DNA of 64,000 bases from Janthinobacterium sp. 17J80-10 (GTDB taxonomy: Bacteria > Pseudomonadota > Gammaproteobacteria > Burkholderiales > Burkholderiaceae_D): positions 744,001 to 808,000 of the forward strand of contig NZ_CP035311.1 in assembly GCF_004114795.1 (NCBI RefSeq), read 5' to 3'. This document shows, piece after piece, positions 44,982 to 54,751 of this stretch. A program made the translations under genes and the position numbers. The notes beneath the pieces were generated by a model. It did no database searches. It saw only the letters and a program-made list of their open reading frames with translations, and was not told the DNA's origin. How positions within the stretch are numbered: the first letter of the stretch is position 1; each line of letters starts with the position of its first letter.

Positions 44982-46133
44982 CTAGCGGGGCGCCGCCGCG
45001 TCGAGCCGGGACAGCGACAGGTCGAGGTATTCGCCATTGGATTCGGTATAGCGCAGCTTTACCGGATACCAGTTGCGCGCGGGCGCCAGCCAGATATCGA
45101 TGGTCTGGTCCCTGTCGCCGGGGCTTGGCGCCCGCCGTACATGCCAGGTACGCAGCTTGCCCAACCCGACTTCGATCTCTTCTTCGCCGAGCACCTGGAT
45201 ATGCCAGGTGCCGCCGTCACGCACGCCGGCAATGAACAGCGGGATTTGCGCATCGCGCACAAACCGTGCCGCATCGCCACGGCCGATTGCCGCCAGTTGC
45301 CAGACGATGCTGGCGCGATCCTGTTCGCCACCCTGCAGCGCAAAAGTCTTGGCCGATGTGGAGAAGCTGATTTGGTTGCGCTCGCGGTTGAAGAAAGTGT
45401 CGGTTTGCGGACGCCGGAAACGCTTTTCCGAATATTGTTCAGGGGCAATGCCAAATGCATCCGTCTGTCCGCGGCTGCTGAAGTCGAGCAGGGATACAAA
45501 CAGAATGCCGGCCTTGCCATTGATCGTGTAATGGCTGCCGTTGAATTGCCAGGTGATGGACCCGTTGCCATACACCATCTGGCCATCACGCTGCGCCTCG
45601 ACATCGTATTGCAATGTGGCCGAGGGCGGCGGATCGATCTTGTAGCGGTTATTTTCGGCTGCGGCTGCGGCTGCGGCTGCGGGTGCGCTTTGCGTGGCGG
45701 CCGCTGGACTGGGCGTCGCCAGGCTCGCGTCGCTGAAGGCTGCATCGGCCAAGCCAGGGTTGGCGGGCATCGGTGCCTGCGCAGCGGTGCCGGGGCCTGG
45801 CTCGGCGATGGCGGTCGTGGCTGGGGTTGCTGGCGGCGCACTTTCGGGCACGCTTGCGGGCGGGCGCGGCGGTTTCGGCTTGGCGGCAGGCGCGATTTTG
45901 CTGCGCCGCGCCGGCGGGGGCGCGGCTGGTGCCGGCTGCGCCTGCACCAGCACGGTACGCAACACTTCGGGTGGCGCGTTATCCGGGGCTTGCGCGGGCA
46001 AGCCGACATAGCCGCCTACCCAGTTCAGTGTCAGCGCATGCAGCAGCAGTGACAGCAGGCCGACCACGAGCCAGCGCCGCCAGCGCCAGGCGCGTGCAGA
46101 CGGTGGCCTGCCATCGGGACGGGGAAAATTCAT
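44982..46133 (-). CDS. DUF3108 protein with TonB-like N-terminus
   Basis: 383 residues from ATG 46133 (MNFPRPDGRP); a TTG at 46148 is possible. One membrane helix (WLVVGLLSLLLHALTLNWVG, ~21-41) is followed by a Pro/Ala-rich region of ~130 residues, as in TonB-like proteins, and a DUF3108 domain (TLQYDVEAQRDGQMVYGNGS ... DIWLAPARNWYPVKLRYTESNGEYLDL). So a periplasm-spanning inner-membrane-anchored form of its neighbour. The repeat at 45656-45682 encodes part of the alanine run. Confidence 0.82.
   Translation of the reverse strand: MNFPRPDGRPPSARAWRWRRWLVVGLLSLLLHALTLNWVGGYVGLPAQAPDNAPPEVLRTVLVQAQPAPAAPPPARRSKIAPAAKPKPPRPPASVPESAPPATPATTAIAEPGPGTAAQAPMPANPGLADAAFSDASLATPSPAAATQSAPAAAAAAAAENNRYKIDPPPSATLQYDVEAQRDGQMVYGNGSITWQFNGSHYTINGKAGILFVSLLDFSSRGQTDAFGIAPEQYSEKRFRRPQTDTFFNRERNQISFSTSAKTFALQGGEQDRASIVWQLAAIGRGDAARFVRDAQIPLFIAGVRDGGTWHIQVLGEEEIEVGLGKLRTWHVRRAPSPGDRDQTIDIWLAPARNWYPVKLRYTESNGEYLDLSLSRLDAAAPR
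45656..45682. repeat. CGGCTG hexanucleotide tandem repeat
   Basis: Four perfect copies of CGGCTG and a partial fifth, inside the Pro/Ala linker of the TonB-like DUF3108 gene, encoding an alanine run. Copy number changes would keep the frame and vary linker length. Confidence 0.85.
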
Positions 46134-46225
46134 GGCGCCGCGCGACAAGTAAAGCAGGGTGAATGGAAGAAGGCCGGAATCATTTGCTCAAGTGTATCTG
46201 TATCTGTGCCTGTTTGTAAGGCGAC

Positions 46226-47563
46226 ATGGCAAAGCTGTTTTCTGGCTTCCCTGGGCGTAAAATCCCCTATTTTATCCATACCGGTATGCTACCCCTCAAA
46301 TTCTTGCGCCTGGCGCTGGCCACCAGCTTGCTGGCAATCACTGGAACGGCATTTGCCGCCCCGGCTGCGGCCGCCGCGCCGATCACGATCGGCATGATCG
46401 ATGGCGTCTCCGGGCCCTTTGCCAATGCCGGTGAAGCGGTGCGCCGCAACCTGCAGCTGGCAATTGAACGTATCAATGCCCGTGGCGGCGTGCGCTTGCC
46501 GCACGGAGCGCGACCGCTGGCGCTGGCGGTCTTCGACAACAAGCAAGGCGTTGAGGAGTCGCTAGTGGCATTTCGGCAATTAACTGACCAGGATATTCCC
46601 TTTCTCGCCCAAGGCAACAGCTCGGCGGTCGCGGCAGCGCTGGTCGACGCGGTCGACAAGCACAATACGCGCAGGCCCGCCCGGCGCGTGCTGTTTCTGA
46701 ATTATTCCGCGGTCGATCCGGCACTGACGAATGAGAAATGCAGTTTCTGGCATTTTCGTTTCGATGCCAATGCCGACATGCGCATGCATGCCCTGACGGA
46801 AGTGATCAAGTCGGATACGCGCGCCAGGCGCATTTACCTGATCGGCCAGGATTACAGCTTTGGCCGCCAGGTCGCCAAGGCGGCCCGTGCGCAGTTGGCA
46901 GCCAAGCGCCCGGATATCGAGATAGTCGGCGATGAGTTGCACCCGATCGGCCGCATCAAGGATTTCGCGCCGTATCTAGCCAAAATCAAGGCAGCCGGCG
47001 CCGACGCCATTGTCACGGGCAACTGGGGCAATGACCTGACCTTGCTGGTCAAGGCGGCGCGCGACGCCGGCCTGGCGCTGAAGTTCTACACGTTCTACGG
47101 CAACGGCCTGGGCGCGCCCGCAGCACTGGGCGACGCCGGTGTTGACCGCGTGCGCGCCGTGGCGGAATGGCATCCGAATGTGGGCGGCGCCGCAAGCGAT
47201 GCATTTTACGGGGAATTCAAAAAACGCTATCCTCGCCCGGAGGACGATTACGTACACCTGCGCATGCAGCTGATGGTCGACATGCTCGCCGCGGCAATCG
47301 AGAAGGCTGGCACCACCGATGCAGCAGCGGTGGCCCATGCCCTGGAAGGGGCGGCATACCGCAATGCCTTTCACCAGGCCACCATGCGGGCCGCCGACCA
47401 CCAGCTGATCCAGCCCCTGTATGTCTCGGTGATGAAGCGCCAGGCCGATGGCGGCATCCGTTACGACAATGAAGGCAGCGGCTACGGTTTCAAGACAGAG
47501 CGCTACCTGCCTGGGCCGGCGACTGCCCTGCCAACTTCTTGCCAGATGGTACGACCACAGTGA
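46226..47563 (+). CDS. Branched-chain amino acid-type ABC transporter substrate-binding protein
   Basis: 445 residues from ATG 46226 (AAGGCGAC upstream); ATG 46286 gives a more usual signal peptide (MLPLKFLRLALATSLLAITG) and is the alternative. Signal cleavage is expected after TAFA. The mature part is a type I periplasmic binding protein of the LivJ family: ITIGMIDGVSGPFANAGEAVRRNLQLA, later YLIGQDYSFGRQVAKAA and DAIVTGNWGND. No permease or ATPase gene is adjacent, so the partners or ligand are unknown. Confidence 0.88.
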   Translation: MAKLFSGFPGRKIPYFIHTGMLPLKFLRLALATSLLAITGTAFAAPAAAAAPITIGMIDGVSGPFANAGEAVRRNLQLAIERINARGGVRLPHGARPLALAVFDNKQGVEESLVAFRQLTDQDIPFLAQGNSSAVAAALVDAVDKHNTRRPARRVLFLNYSAVDPALTNEKCSFWHFRFDANADMRMHALTEVIKSDTRARRIYLIGQDYSFGRQVAKAARAQLAAKRPDIEIVGDELHPIGRIKDFAPYLAKIKAAGADAIVTGNWGNDLTLLVKAARDAGLALKFYTFYGNGLGAPAALGDAGVDRVRAVAEWHPNVGGAASDAFYGEFKKRYPRPEDDYVHLRMQLMVDMLAAAIEKAGTTDAAAVAHALEGAAYRNAFHQATMRAADHQLIQPLYVSVMKRQADGGIRYDNEGSGYGFKTERYLPGPATALPTSCQMVRPQ

Positions 47564-47705
47564 AGGCAGTCAGCCTGACAGCAGGAAGTCTTTAACGCAC
47601 GGGGCAACCCGGTCCTTGAACTCGCCCCTGCTTCAGCACTCCAATTCAAGCAATTTCAGACGCAAGATTTTTTGTCACGTAGTGTAAAAACCTGGGGGCA
47701 TGGCC

Positions 47706-47897
47706 ATGTCGACCTCAAGCGAGACCAGTAAAAATGCGCCGCCGGAAATCCATCCCGGCGATGCTGCATTCCCCGGCACACCTGGCACTGGCGAAGATGT
47801 TTGTCCGCGCTGCAAGGGGACAGGCATGGACCATGGTCAGGATTGCCCGGATTGCGGCGGCACCGGCCGCATCGTCGAGGGCATCGGCGGCGGTTAA
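47706..47897 (+). CDS. Tiny protein with two DnaJ-type CxxCxGxG zinc motifs
   Basis: 63 residues from ATG 47706, preferred because GGGGG lies at 7 bases; ATG 47700 is also possible. CPRCKGTG and CPDCGGTG are the two half-sites of a DnaJ-like zinc centre, with a Gly-rich end. The first ~30 residues are polar and disordered. No J-domain. Small zinc knuckles of this type occur beside diverse genes; no role can be assigned. Confidence 0.75.
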   Translation: MSTSSETSKNAPPEIHPGDAAFPGTPGTGEDVCPRCKGTGMDHGQDCPDCGGTGRIVEGIGGG

Positions 47898-47945
47898 CCG
47901 CCATTGCTTTCTTCAATGCCCATGGCGCAAGCTGCCGGATGCAGG

Positions 47946-49217
47946 TCAGAGCTTCCAGCCGTAGGCAATGCCGATGATGTTTTCGCGCAGGTTGACGTTG
48001 GCATTGCCGCCGCCAAAGCCCCCTGGCGGGAAGCCCGGCGGAATGGAATTGGCGCCGTTCACCGTCTTGCCGAAGGCGTGCGCATAGTAGCCCGTCAATT
48101 CGCCGCCGCCCGGCGCAGTCCAGGTGGCGCCTGCGGTCAGGTGTTTCTGCACCACGCCCGGCGCCAGGATGTTGAAGAAGGTCTCTGACGAACGCACAGG
48201 CTGGGTGGCGTAGCTGACGCCGCCGCGCACCGTCAGGTCTTGCCGCAGTCGCTGGCTGAGGCCAAGTTTCAGCACAGTGACGTCGCGCCAGCCAAAGCCC
48301 GGCGCATTGGCCGAACCCAGCGGCTGTCCTGCGAAGAGCGGCGCCACCGGGTTGCCCACCGATCCGACCTTGCTGTAGCGGATATGCTGCACGTCTGCTG
48401 CCAGCGTCAGGGCTTTCGTCGCCTCGAAGGCCACGCCAACACCGAAATTCTCCGGGATGTCGAAGCCGCCGTTGTCGGCAAACAGGCCGCGGTACTTGTC
48501 GAAGCGGCCGTCGATCTTCGATGCCCAGGTTGCGCCCAGTGTCAGGCCCGCTGCCACCTTGCCGGTCCAGCCCAGGCGCACGCCGGCGCCATTGCTGGTA
48601 TCGGTGCCCTGGTCGCTGACATTGCCGGGGGCGGTGGAAAAGCCGCCGAAGATGCCGATGCCCTGGGCTTTGAAGCGCTGGTGCGCCAGCACCAGGGCAG
48701 CGCCAAGCGCATGGTCCTCATTGACTTTGTATGCCACCGACGGTGAAATGAAAACTTGTTCCAGATTGATGCCGGCCTTGCCGGCGGCGCCAAAGCGTGC
48801 ATAGGGATTGGTGGCGTAGTCGGTGTTCATGCCACCATTGCCGAAAACCGCGATGCCAACGTGCGTGGTCGCGTCAAGCTTGCGGGTGTAGCCGAATTCA
48901 GGAATGAAAAACGCTTTCTTGTCGCTGCCCGAGTAGCTGGCGTTCGGGCCAAAGGCGTTGCCGGCGATATCGCCGCCGCGGCGCGGCGCAAACAGGGACA
49001 GGCCGAGGTCGAGACGGTCGCCCACGGCAGCGATGCCCGCCGGGTTGGAGGCGGCAGCCAGGGCATCCTGGGGCAAGGCGATGCCGACGCCGGCAATGCC
49101 AAGCGACTTGGCGCCGTAACCATGGGAAAAATAGCCATTGGTGGCATGGGCGACAACGGGCGCCAGCAGCGCTGCCGCGATGGCCAGAGGGCGAAGGGGA
49201 AAGTGAATCGTGGTCAT
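47946..49217 (-). CDS. FadL/OmpP1/TodX family outer-membrane transporter
   Basis: 423 residues from ATG 49217 (MTTIHFPLRPLAIAAAL). Signal ends AHA near residue 24, then the family N-terminus TNGYFSHGYGAKSLGIAGVGIALPQDALAAASNPAG, which plugs the barrel. Repeated beta strands end with the terminal IAYGWKL with aromatic-preceding pattern. Takes up long-chain fatty acids or aromatic hydrocarbons across the outer membrane. Divergent from phaM with a 311-base gap. Confidence 0.92.
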   Translation of the reverse strand: MTTIHFPLRPLAIAAALLAPVVAHATNGYFSHGYGAKSLGIAGVGIALPQDALAAASNPAGIAAVGDRLDLGLSLFAPRRGGDIAGNAFGPNASYSGSDKKAFFIPEFGYTRKLDATTHVGIAVFGNGGMNTDYATNPYARFGAAGKAGINLEQVFISPSVAYKVNEDHALGAALVLAHQRFKAQGIGIFGGFSTAPGNVSDQGTDTSNGAGVRLGWTGKVAAGLTLGATWASKIDGRFDKYRGLFADNGGFDIPENFGVGVAFEATKALTLAADVQHIRYSKVGSVGNPVAPLFAGQPLGSANAPGFGWRDVTVLKLGLSQRLRQDLTVRGGVSYATQPVRSSETFFNILAPGVVQKHLTAGATWTAPGGGELTGYYAHAFGKTVNGANSIPPGFPPGGFGGGNANVNLRENIIGIAYGWKL

Positions 49218-49528
49218 TTTTTCGTTGATGGTTTCTGATGTTTGCCAAGCCGCGAGCGGCAACCTGATTTGTTGCTCTAAAGCATGGCAGAACAGGGCGG
49301 CAAACCAAACGAAGAAATCTGCATAAACAAATAAGGATTTTTTTGCGCAGCAAAGACCGCAACATCAATCCATGGGCCAGTGCTGGCCATCCGCAACACT
49401 GGATTTTGCTTTTCCGGCAATGTTGTACACTTTGGTCAGGGCTTACAAAACGGAAATTGCCGCTTTAATATGAATTCGGTCAAATATCTGCTAGGCTGAA
49501 AAAATACTTACATCAAACGGAGACTGCC
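49218..49528. other. Intergenic region between fadL-like and phaM
   Basis: About 310 bases with no supportable gene; AT-richer than flanking coding DNA. It should hold both divergent promoters; I did not find a convincing -35/-10 pair. ACGGAGA upstream of phaM is a plausible ribosome-binding site. Confidence 0.5.
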
Positions 49529-50293
49529 ATGTCCAAATCCACCCCATCCGCCATTCCTGGTGTCAGCATGATGACGGATACCCTGGATTTTTTTAAAAAC
49601 ATGTGGGAGAACGTGCCTGGCATGAACTTGCCCGGCATGAAACACATTCCAGGCATGGTCATGCCGACCCTGTCGGTGGACGAGATTGAAAAGCAGATCA
49701 AGGATCTGAAGGCGGTTGAATCCTGGCTCGCGCTGAACCTAAACATGCTGCAGGGAACCATCCAGGCGCTGGAAGTCCAGAAGGCCACGATTTCCACCTT
49801 GCAAACCATGGGCGAGACCTTTACCGCCGCCATGCAGCCGCCGTCCACGGACGCTCACGCGGAAAAGCCGGCATTCCAGTCGCCGTTTTCTGCTGCATCC
49901 GCCGCAGCTGAAAAATCTGCCGCCACGGAAAAGGCTGCGGCAGAGAGGGCTGCCGATGCGGCCGCTGCCAGGGAAAAATCGGCTGCGCGCGAAAAGCGCG
50001 TGGCCGAAGCGGCCGAAGCTGTCGGAAAATCCCCGGTTCAGCCCGCCCTTGATGCCACTGCAGCGATGGCCGACGCCATGCAGCCGCTGGCCAATCCGGC
50101 GGCGTGGTGGGGCATGCTGCAAGACCAGTTCAAGCAGGCGGTCGATACCGCAGCTGCGATGACGCCGGACGCCACAATGCCCCGCGCTGAACCCGCCTCC
50201 GGGGCTGCCAAGTCGTCGGCAAAATCGGGCGCGCCGGAAAAGGCGGAAGCAACGTCAACCCCGCGCAAGCGCAAGCCCGCGCCCAAGGCATAA
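49529..50293 (+). CDS. phaM: PhaM-type polyhydroxybutyrate granule protein
   Basis: 254 residues. The N-terminal ~90 residues have the PhaM segment FFKNMWENVPGMNLPGMKHIPGMVMPTL and VDEIEKQIKDLKAVESWL; the C-terminal ~160 residues are Ala/Lys/Glu-rich ending in a basic KPAP tail (RKRKPAPKA). In Ralstonia, PhaM activates PHB synthase, and its basic tail tethers granules to DNA. No pha synthase gene is here. Confidence 0.85.
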   Translation: MSKSTPSAIPGVSMMTDTLDFFKNMWENVPGMNLPGMKHIPGMVMPTLSVDEIEKQIKDLKAVESWLALNLNMLQGTIQALEVQKATISTLQTMGETFTAAMQPPSTDAHAEKPAFQSPFSAASAAAEKSAATEKAAAERAADAAAAREKSAAREKRVAEAAEAVGKSPVQPALDATAAMADAMQPLANPAAWWGMLQDQFKQAVDTAAAMTPDATMPRAEPASGAAKSSAKSGAPEKAEATSTPRKRKPAPKA

Positions 50294-50314
50294 TGGCGGG
50301 CGGCCGCGTGCCGC

Positions 50315-51565
50315 CTAGCCAAAACGCCTGGCGGCATCGAGCGCGAGACCCGCGCCGATGCTGCCGAACAGATCCCCTTCTACCCGCCGCGCTGTTGGCA
50401 GGGCCTGTGCAATTTGCCTGCGCAGCATCGGCACGCCGCTTGAGCCGCCGGTAAAGAAGACCGTATCGACTGCATCCGGGCTTATGCCGGCATCATCCAG
50501 CAAGCCAAGCACGGCACTTTCGACCTTGCCAACCAGCGGTGCAATCGCGGCATCGAAGCGCTCGCGTTGCAGCGTTACTTCGACAGGCTGACGCAAGCGG
50601 TCGAGTGTCAGTTGCGCCGTGTCGGCGTCCGAGAGCGCGATCTTGCCCTGCTCGATCTGGAAGGCCAGCCAGTGGCCTGCGCGCTGCTCGATCAGGTCGA
50701 GCAGGCGGTCGAGCTTGTCGCGCTCGACCGCATCGCGGTAGATATCCCTGAGCTGGTTTTCCGCCTGGCGCGTGTACGCCAGGTTAATCGTGTGCCAAGT
50801 CGCCAGGTTGAAGTAATAGCTCGACGGCATTTCGGTATTGTTCTTCAGGCGGCTGCCCAGGCCGAACAGTGGCATGACCCCTGACAGGCTCAGGTACTTG
50901 TCGAAATCGGTGCCGCCGATATGCACCCCTGCATTGGCCAGGACATCCTCGCGGCGGTCGATCTTGCCGGCACGCTGCGGCGACAGGCGCACCAGGGAAA
51001 AATCCGAGGTGCCGCCGCCGATATCGGCGATTACGACCAATTCTTCGCGCGCCAGTGTCGATTCATAATCGAACGCGGCGGCGATCGGCTCGAACTGGAA
51101 GGCGATTTCCTTGAAGCCGGCGCCGCGGGCAATTTCTTCCAGCGTGCGCTCGGCCAGGCGATCGGCCACGGGGTCTTCATCGACAAAAAATACCGGCCGC
51201 CCGAAGACGGCTTGTTCGAAGGGGCGGCCGGCAGCCTGCTCGGCGCGCGTCTTGAGCGCTGCAATGAATTGCGACAGCAAGTCGCGGTAGCGCAGGGCGC
51301 GTCCCAGGACCTCGGTCTGGCCATCGATCAGGCTCGAGCCGAGCAGGCTTTTGAGGGAACGCATCAGGCGGCCTTCGCCGCCTTCCAGATAGGTGGCCAG
51401 CGCGGCGCGGCCGAAATGGATGCTGTCTTCCTCGGCGTTGAAGAATACCGCCGAGGGCAGGGTGGCTTTGCCATCTTCGAGGGGCAGGAGCGCGGATTGC
51501 CCGGGCCGGCTCCAGCCGACCGTGGAATTGGATGTGCCGAAGTCGACGCCGCATGCTTCAGTCAT
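50315..51565 (-). CDS. Hsp70-family protein, YegD-like
   Basis: 416 residues from ATG 51565 (MTEACGVDFGTSNSTVG); the frame is open further upstream but the family begins here. Actin-like ATPase motifs: VDFGTSNST phosphate-1, IADIGGGTSDFSL phosphate-2, and GGSSGVPMLRRQI adenosine. No substrate-binding domain or C-terminal lid follows, as in YegD. Chaperone role not proven. Convergent with phaM. Confidence 0.9.
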   Translation of the reverse strand: MTEACGVDFGTSNSTVGWSRPGQSALLPLEDGKATLPSAVFFNAEEDSIHFGRAALATYLEGGEGRLMRSLKSLLGSSLIDGQTEVLGRALRYRDLLSQFIAALKTRAEQAAGRPFEQAVFGRPVFFVDEDPVADRLAERTLEEIARGAGFKEIAFQFEPIAAAFDYESTLAREELVVIADIGGGTSDFSLVRLSPQRAGKIDRREDVLANAGVHIGGTDFDKYLSLSGVMPLFGLGSRLKNNTEMPSSYYFNLATWHTINLAYTRQAENQLRDIYRDAVERDKLDRLLDLIEQRAGHWLAFQIEQGKIALSDADTAQLTLDRLRQPVEVTLQRERFDAAIAPLVGKVESAVLGLLDDAGISPDAVDTVFFTGGSSGVPMLRRQIAQALPTARRVEGDLFGSIGAGLALDAARRFG

Positions 51566-51697
51566 GACGTTTTGCCATCTTTGTGCGAGATTGAACGGGG
51601 CCGCAATGATATGCGATTCCATGCAGTCTGGCTAAAAATTTCTTTGCTTCGCGAAACTGCGCCAGGCACCTCGGATCATTATGCCAACGGCATGTCG

Positions 51698-53869
51698 CTA
51701 ATTTCCTGTTCCGCGAAGGCGCAGCGCATTGGTAATGACCGACACTGAACTCAGGCTCATTGCAAGCGCGGCGAAAATTGGCGAAAGAAGCTGCCCCGTG
51801 AACGGATAGAGCAATCCAGCCGCCAGCGGAATCCCGAGCGCGTTATAGACAAAGGCAAAAGTCAGGTTCTGATGCATGTTGCGCACGGTGGCGACCGAAA
51901 TTGCCCGGGCCCGGGCAATGCCGCGCAAATCCCCCTTGACCAGCGTCACATGGGCGCTGTTCATTGCCACATCGGTGCCGGTCCCCATCGCCACGCCGAC
52001 ATTCGCCCTGGCCAGCGCAGGGGCATCGTTAATACCGTCGCCCGCCATGGCCACGATCTTGCCCTGCGCTTGATAGCGCTCCACGAGGTTCAGTTTGTCC
52101 TGAGGCTTGACCTCGCCATAGACCTCGGCAATGCCGAGCTTTGCCGCGACCGATTTTGCGGTTGTCACGCCATCGCCGGTCGCCATGATGACCGTAACCC
52201 CGGTTTGCTTGAGCAATTTCAGGGCTTCCTGCGTCGTCGCCTTGATCGGGTCGGATACCGCTACCAGGCCCACCAGTTGTCCGTCCGCCGCCAGGTACAT
52301 GACAGAGGCGCCTTCGCCGCGCAAGGCTTCCGCCTCGCTGGACAATGGGTGCCAGTCGACTTTTTCATCGTCCATCAGTTTGGTATTGCCCAGCGCAAGG
52401 CGATGGCCGGCCACCACGCCGCGCACGCCGATGCCGCTGGACGACTCGAACGACGCTGGCTTGTGCAGTTCAAGACCGCGCTTGCGCGCTTCGGCAACAA
52501 TCGCATGCGCCAAGGGATGCTCGCTGCCCTGGTCGATGCTGGCCGCGGCCAGCAACACGTCTTCCTCGCTGAAGCCAGCAGCGGGAATGATGCGGTCGAA
52601 AGCTGGCTTGCCTTCGGTCAGCGTACCGGTCTTGTCGACAATTAGGGTATCGACTTTCTTGAAACTTTCAATGGCGGCAGCATCCCGGAACAACACGCCC
52701 TGGGTCGCCGCACGTCCGGTCGCCGCCATGATCGACATCGGCGTTGCCAGGCCCAACGCGCAGGGGCAGGCGATGATGAGGACCGCGACGGCATTGACGA
52801 AGCCGAAGACCCAGCTGGGTTGCGGGCCGACGAGGCCCCAGGCGACAAAGGTGGCCAACGCAATCAGGCCGACGACGATCACGAAATAGCCGGCGACCAC
52901 GTCTGCCAGGCGTTGCATGGGTGCACGCGAGCGCTGCGCCTGTGCCACCATTTGCACGATTTGCGAGAGCATGGTTTGCGAGCCGACCACTTCCGCACGC
53001 ATCACCAGGCTGCCGCTGGTGTTGATCGTGGCGCCGATCACCTTGTCGTCTGGTCGCTTGGTCATGGGCATCGGTTCGCCGGTCAGCATCGATTCATCCA
53101 CGGCGCTTTCACCCTCCAGGACGATGCCGTCGACAGGGACTTTCTCGCCGGGTCGGATGCGCAGCATGTCGCCGATATGCACATGTGTCAGCGGAATATC
53201 CTCTTCGGTGCCGTTCTCCTGGATACGGCGCGCGGTTTTAGGGGCGAGTCCGAGCAGGGATTTGATCGCCGCGGAGGTCTGGGAGCGGGCCCTTAATTCC
53301 AGAATTTGCCCGAGCAATGTCAGCGAAACGATGACTGCGGCCGCCTCGAAATAGACGCCGACACGGCCGTCCTGCCTGAAGGCTGCCGGAAACAATTCAG
53401 GTGCAATCGTAGCGGCCACGCTATAGCCGAAAGCCGCCAGCACGCCCAAGCCGATCAGGGTCCACATGTTGGGGCTGCGCCTGGCGATGGATTGCGCGCC
53501 GCGTGCAAAGAATGGCCAGCCTGCCCAGAGCACCACCGGGGCGCTCAAGGCGAATTCAATCCAGTTCTGGTAGGGGATTCCGCCATGGAAGAACTGGTGC
53601 GCGCCCATCGCCAGCATCGTCACAGTCACCGTCAGCGGCAAGGTCCACCAGAAGCGCCGGCGGAAGTCCTTGAGCTCCGGGTTTTCCTCTTCCTCCAGTT
53701 CCGGAATCAGCGGCTCCAGCGTCATGCCACACTTGGGGCAATTGCCCGGCGTCGGCTGGCGGATTTCCGGATGCATGGGACAGGTGTAAATCGTCCCGGC
53801 CATCGTCGCATCATGCGCAGGTGCGTGATGGTGCGCATGCTCATGATGGTGGTGGACGTCTTTTTCCAT
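51698..53869 (-). CDS. copA: Copper-exporting P1B-type ATPase
   Basis: 723 residues. Pumps Cu(I) from cytosol to periplasm. The N-terminus is His-rich ([10 protein letters not shown]) and holds a heavy-metal-binding ribbon (CPMHPE...CPKCGM) in place of HMA domains. Eight membrane helices: CPC in IIACPCALG (helix 6), DKTGT phosphorylation site, [11 protein letters not shown] motif, and copper-binding YN (FVYNALG) and MSLSS in the last helices, the P1B-1 signature. Last gene of the nine-gene copper operon on the minus strand. Confidence 0.95.
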   Translation of the reverse strand: MEKDVHHHHEHAHHHAPAHDATMAGTIYTCPMHPEIRQPTPGNCPKCGMTLEPLIPELEEEENPELKDFRRRFWWTLPLTVTVTMLAMGAHQFFHGGIPYQNWIEFALSAPVVLWAGWPFFARGAQSIARRSPNMWTLIGLGVLAAFGYSVAATIAPELFPAAFRQDGRVGVYFEAAAVIVSLTLLGQILELRARSQTSAAIKSLLGLAPKTARRIQENGTEEDIPLTHVHIGDMLRIRPGEKVPVDGIVLEGESAVDESMLTGEPMPMTKRPDDKVIGATINTSGSLVMRAEVVGSQTMLSQIVQMVAQAQRSRAPMQRLADVVAGYFVIVVGLIALATFVAWGLVGPQPSWVFGFVNAVAVLIIACPCALGLATPMSIMAATGRAATQGVLFRDAAAIESFKKVDTLIVDKTGTLTEGKPAFDRIIPAAGFSEEDVLLAAASIDQGSEHPLAHAIVAEARKRGLELHKPASFESSSGIGVRGVVAGHRLALGNTKLMDDEKVDWHPLSSEAEALRGEGASVMYLAADGQLVGLVAVSDPIKATTQEALKLLKQTGVTVIMATGDGVTTAKSVAAKLGIAEVYGEVKPQDKLNLVERYQAQGKIVAMAGDGINDAPALARANVGVAMGTGTDVAMNSAHVTLVKGDLRGIARARAISVATVRNMHQNLTFAFVYNALGIPLAAGLLYPFTGQLLSPIFAALAMSLSSVSVITNALRLRGTGN

Positions 53870-53911
53870 TTGCTGATCCTTGATTTTTTTGCGCCGGAAT
53901 GCCGGGAAAGA

Positions 53912-54295
53912 TTAATTTCCGGGCGCCTGCGATCCCATATGCTCTTTCATCATCTGCATTTCGGATTGCATCATTTCCATGTGTTTTTTCATCGTCTCCG
54001 GCGACATGGTTTTCATATGCTCAGTCATCATCGAGCGCCGTTCTTCCGGCGTCTTTGCACCCATCATTTTTTCGTGCATCTCGCACATCGATTTCATCTC
54101 GGCATCGGACATCATCATGCCTTTGCCCATGGATCCTGCGCCCATCCCCATCCCCATTTTTCCTTGGGTTGAAGCAGAGTCAGGATGGTGTTGTTGATGC
54201 CGTGCTTGCGCAGCCGGGTCGGTCACGCAAGCCGTTAACGTGACTGCAGCCAGGACAACCGCTACTGGCATTGCAAAAGGGAATGTCGATTTCAT
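53912..54295 (-). CDS. Methionine-rich lipoprotein, copper operon
   Basis: 127 residues. Lipobox LTAC (Cys23) after a hydrophobic signal. The mature region has about 24 Met in ~85 residues (MGMGMGAGSMGKGMMM and MKKHMEMMQSEMQMMKEHM), plus several His, so it can bind Cu(I) through thioethers. No family known to me. Between the ATPase and CusF-like genes, so a periplasmic copper scavenger or exporter partner is a fair inference. Confidence 0.75.
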   Translation of the reverse strand: MKSTFPFAMPVAVVLAAVTLTACVTDPAAQARHQQHHPDSASTQGKMGMGMGAGSMGKGMMMSDAEMKSMCEMHEKMMGAKTPEERRSMMTEHMKTMSPETMKKHMEMMQSEMQMMKEHMGSQAPGN

Positions 54296-54382
54296 GATGC
54301 TCTCCTGTTAAAAAGAAACAATCGATTCAAGTGATTATCCGGAGACAGTCCTGGCACGCAATCAGCAGCACCAGATGTCAGC

Positions 54383-54730
54383 CTATTTCTGCACTTCCAA
54401 TTCTGTCACCGTAAATTGCCCTTCGATCTTGTCGGCGACAAATTTAATCTTGTCGCCGGGCTTGACCTGGTCCAGCATGGCCGTGTCCTTGACGCGGAAA
54501 ACCATCGTCATGGGCGGCATGCCGAGGTTTTTCAGTTCGCCATGCTTGATGGTCAGCTTGCCGGTGCCCTTGTTGACCTTCTTGATTTCGCCTTCGGTCA
54601 AGGCGGCGTCAGCCGATTTTTCGGAAGCCGCGGGTGCATTGGCGGCATGGTGGGCGTCGTTCGCCTGCGCCAGCGGTGCCAGGGAAATCGCCAGTGCGGC
54701 GGCCAGGGAAAATTTGCTCAGAATGTTCAT
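54383..54730 (-). CDS. CusF-like periplasmic copper chaperone
   Basis: 115 residues with signal peptide ending AQA. OB-fold CusF family: EIKKVNKGTGKLTIKHGELKNLGMPPMTMVFRVKD, with MxM metal-binding residues and a His in KHGEL. E. coli CusF has a Trp in this site, here replaced by Met (GMPPMTM). Delivers Cu(I)/Ag(I) to the exporter in Cus systems. Here paired with a TolC-family gene but no CusA/B is visible. Confidence 0.85.
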   Translation of the reverse strand: MNILSKFSLAAALAISLAPLAQANDAHHAANAPAASEKSADAALTEGEIKKVNKGTGKLTIKHGELKNLGMPPMTMVFRVKDTAMLDQVKPGDKIKFVADKIEGQFTVTELEVQK

Positions 54731-54751
54731 GTCCGTTTCCCTCTTAATGGA

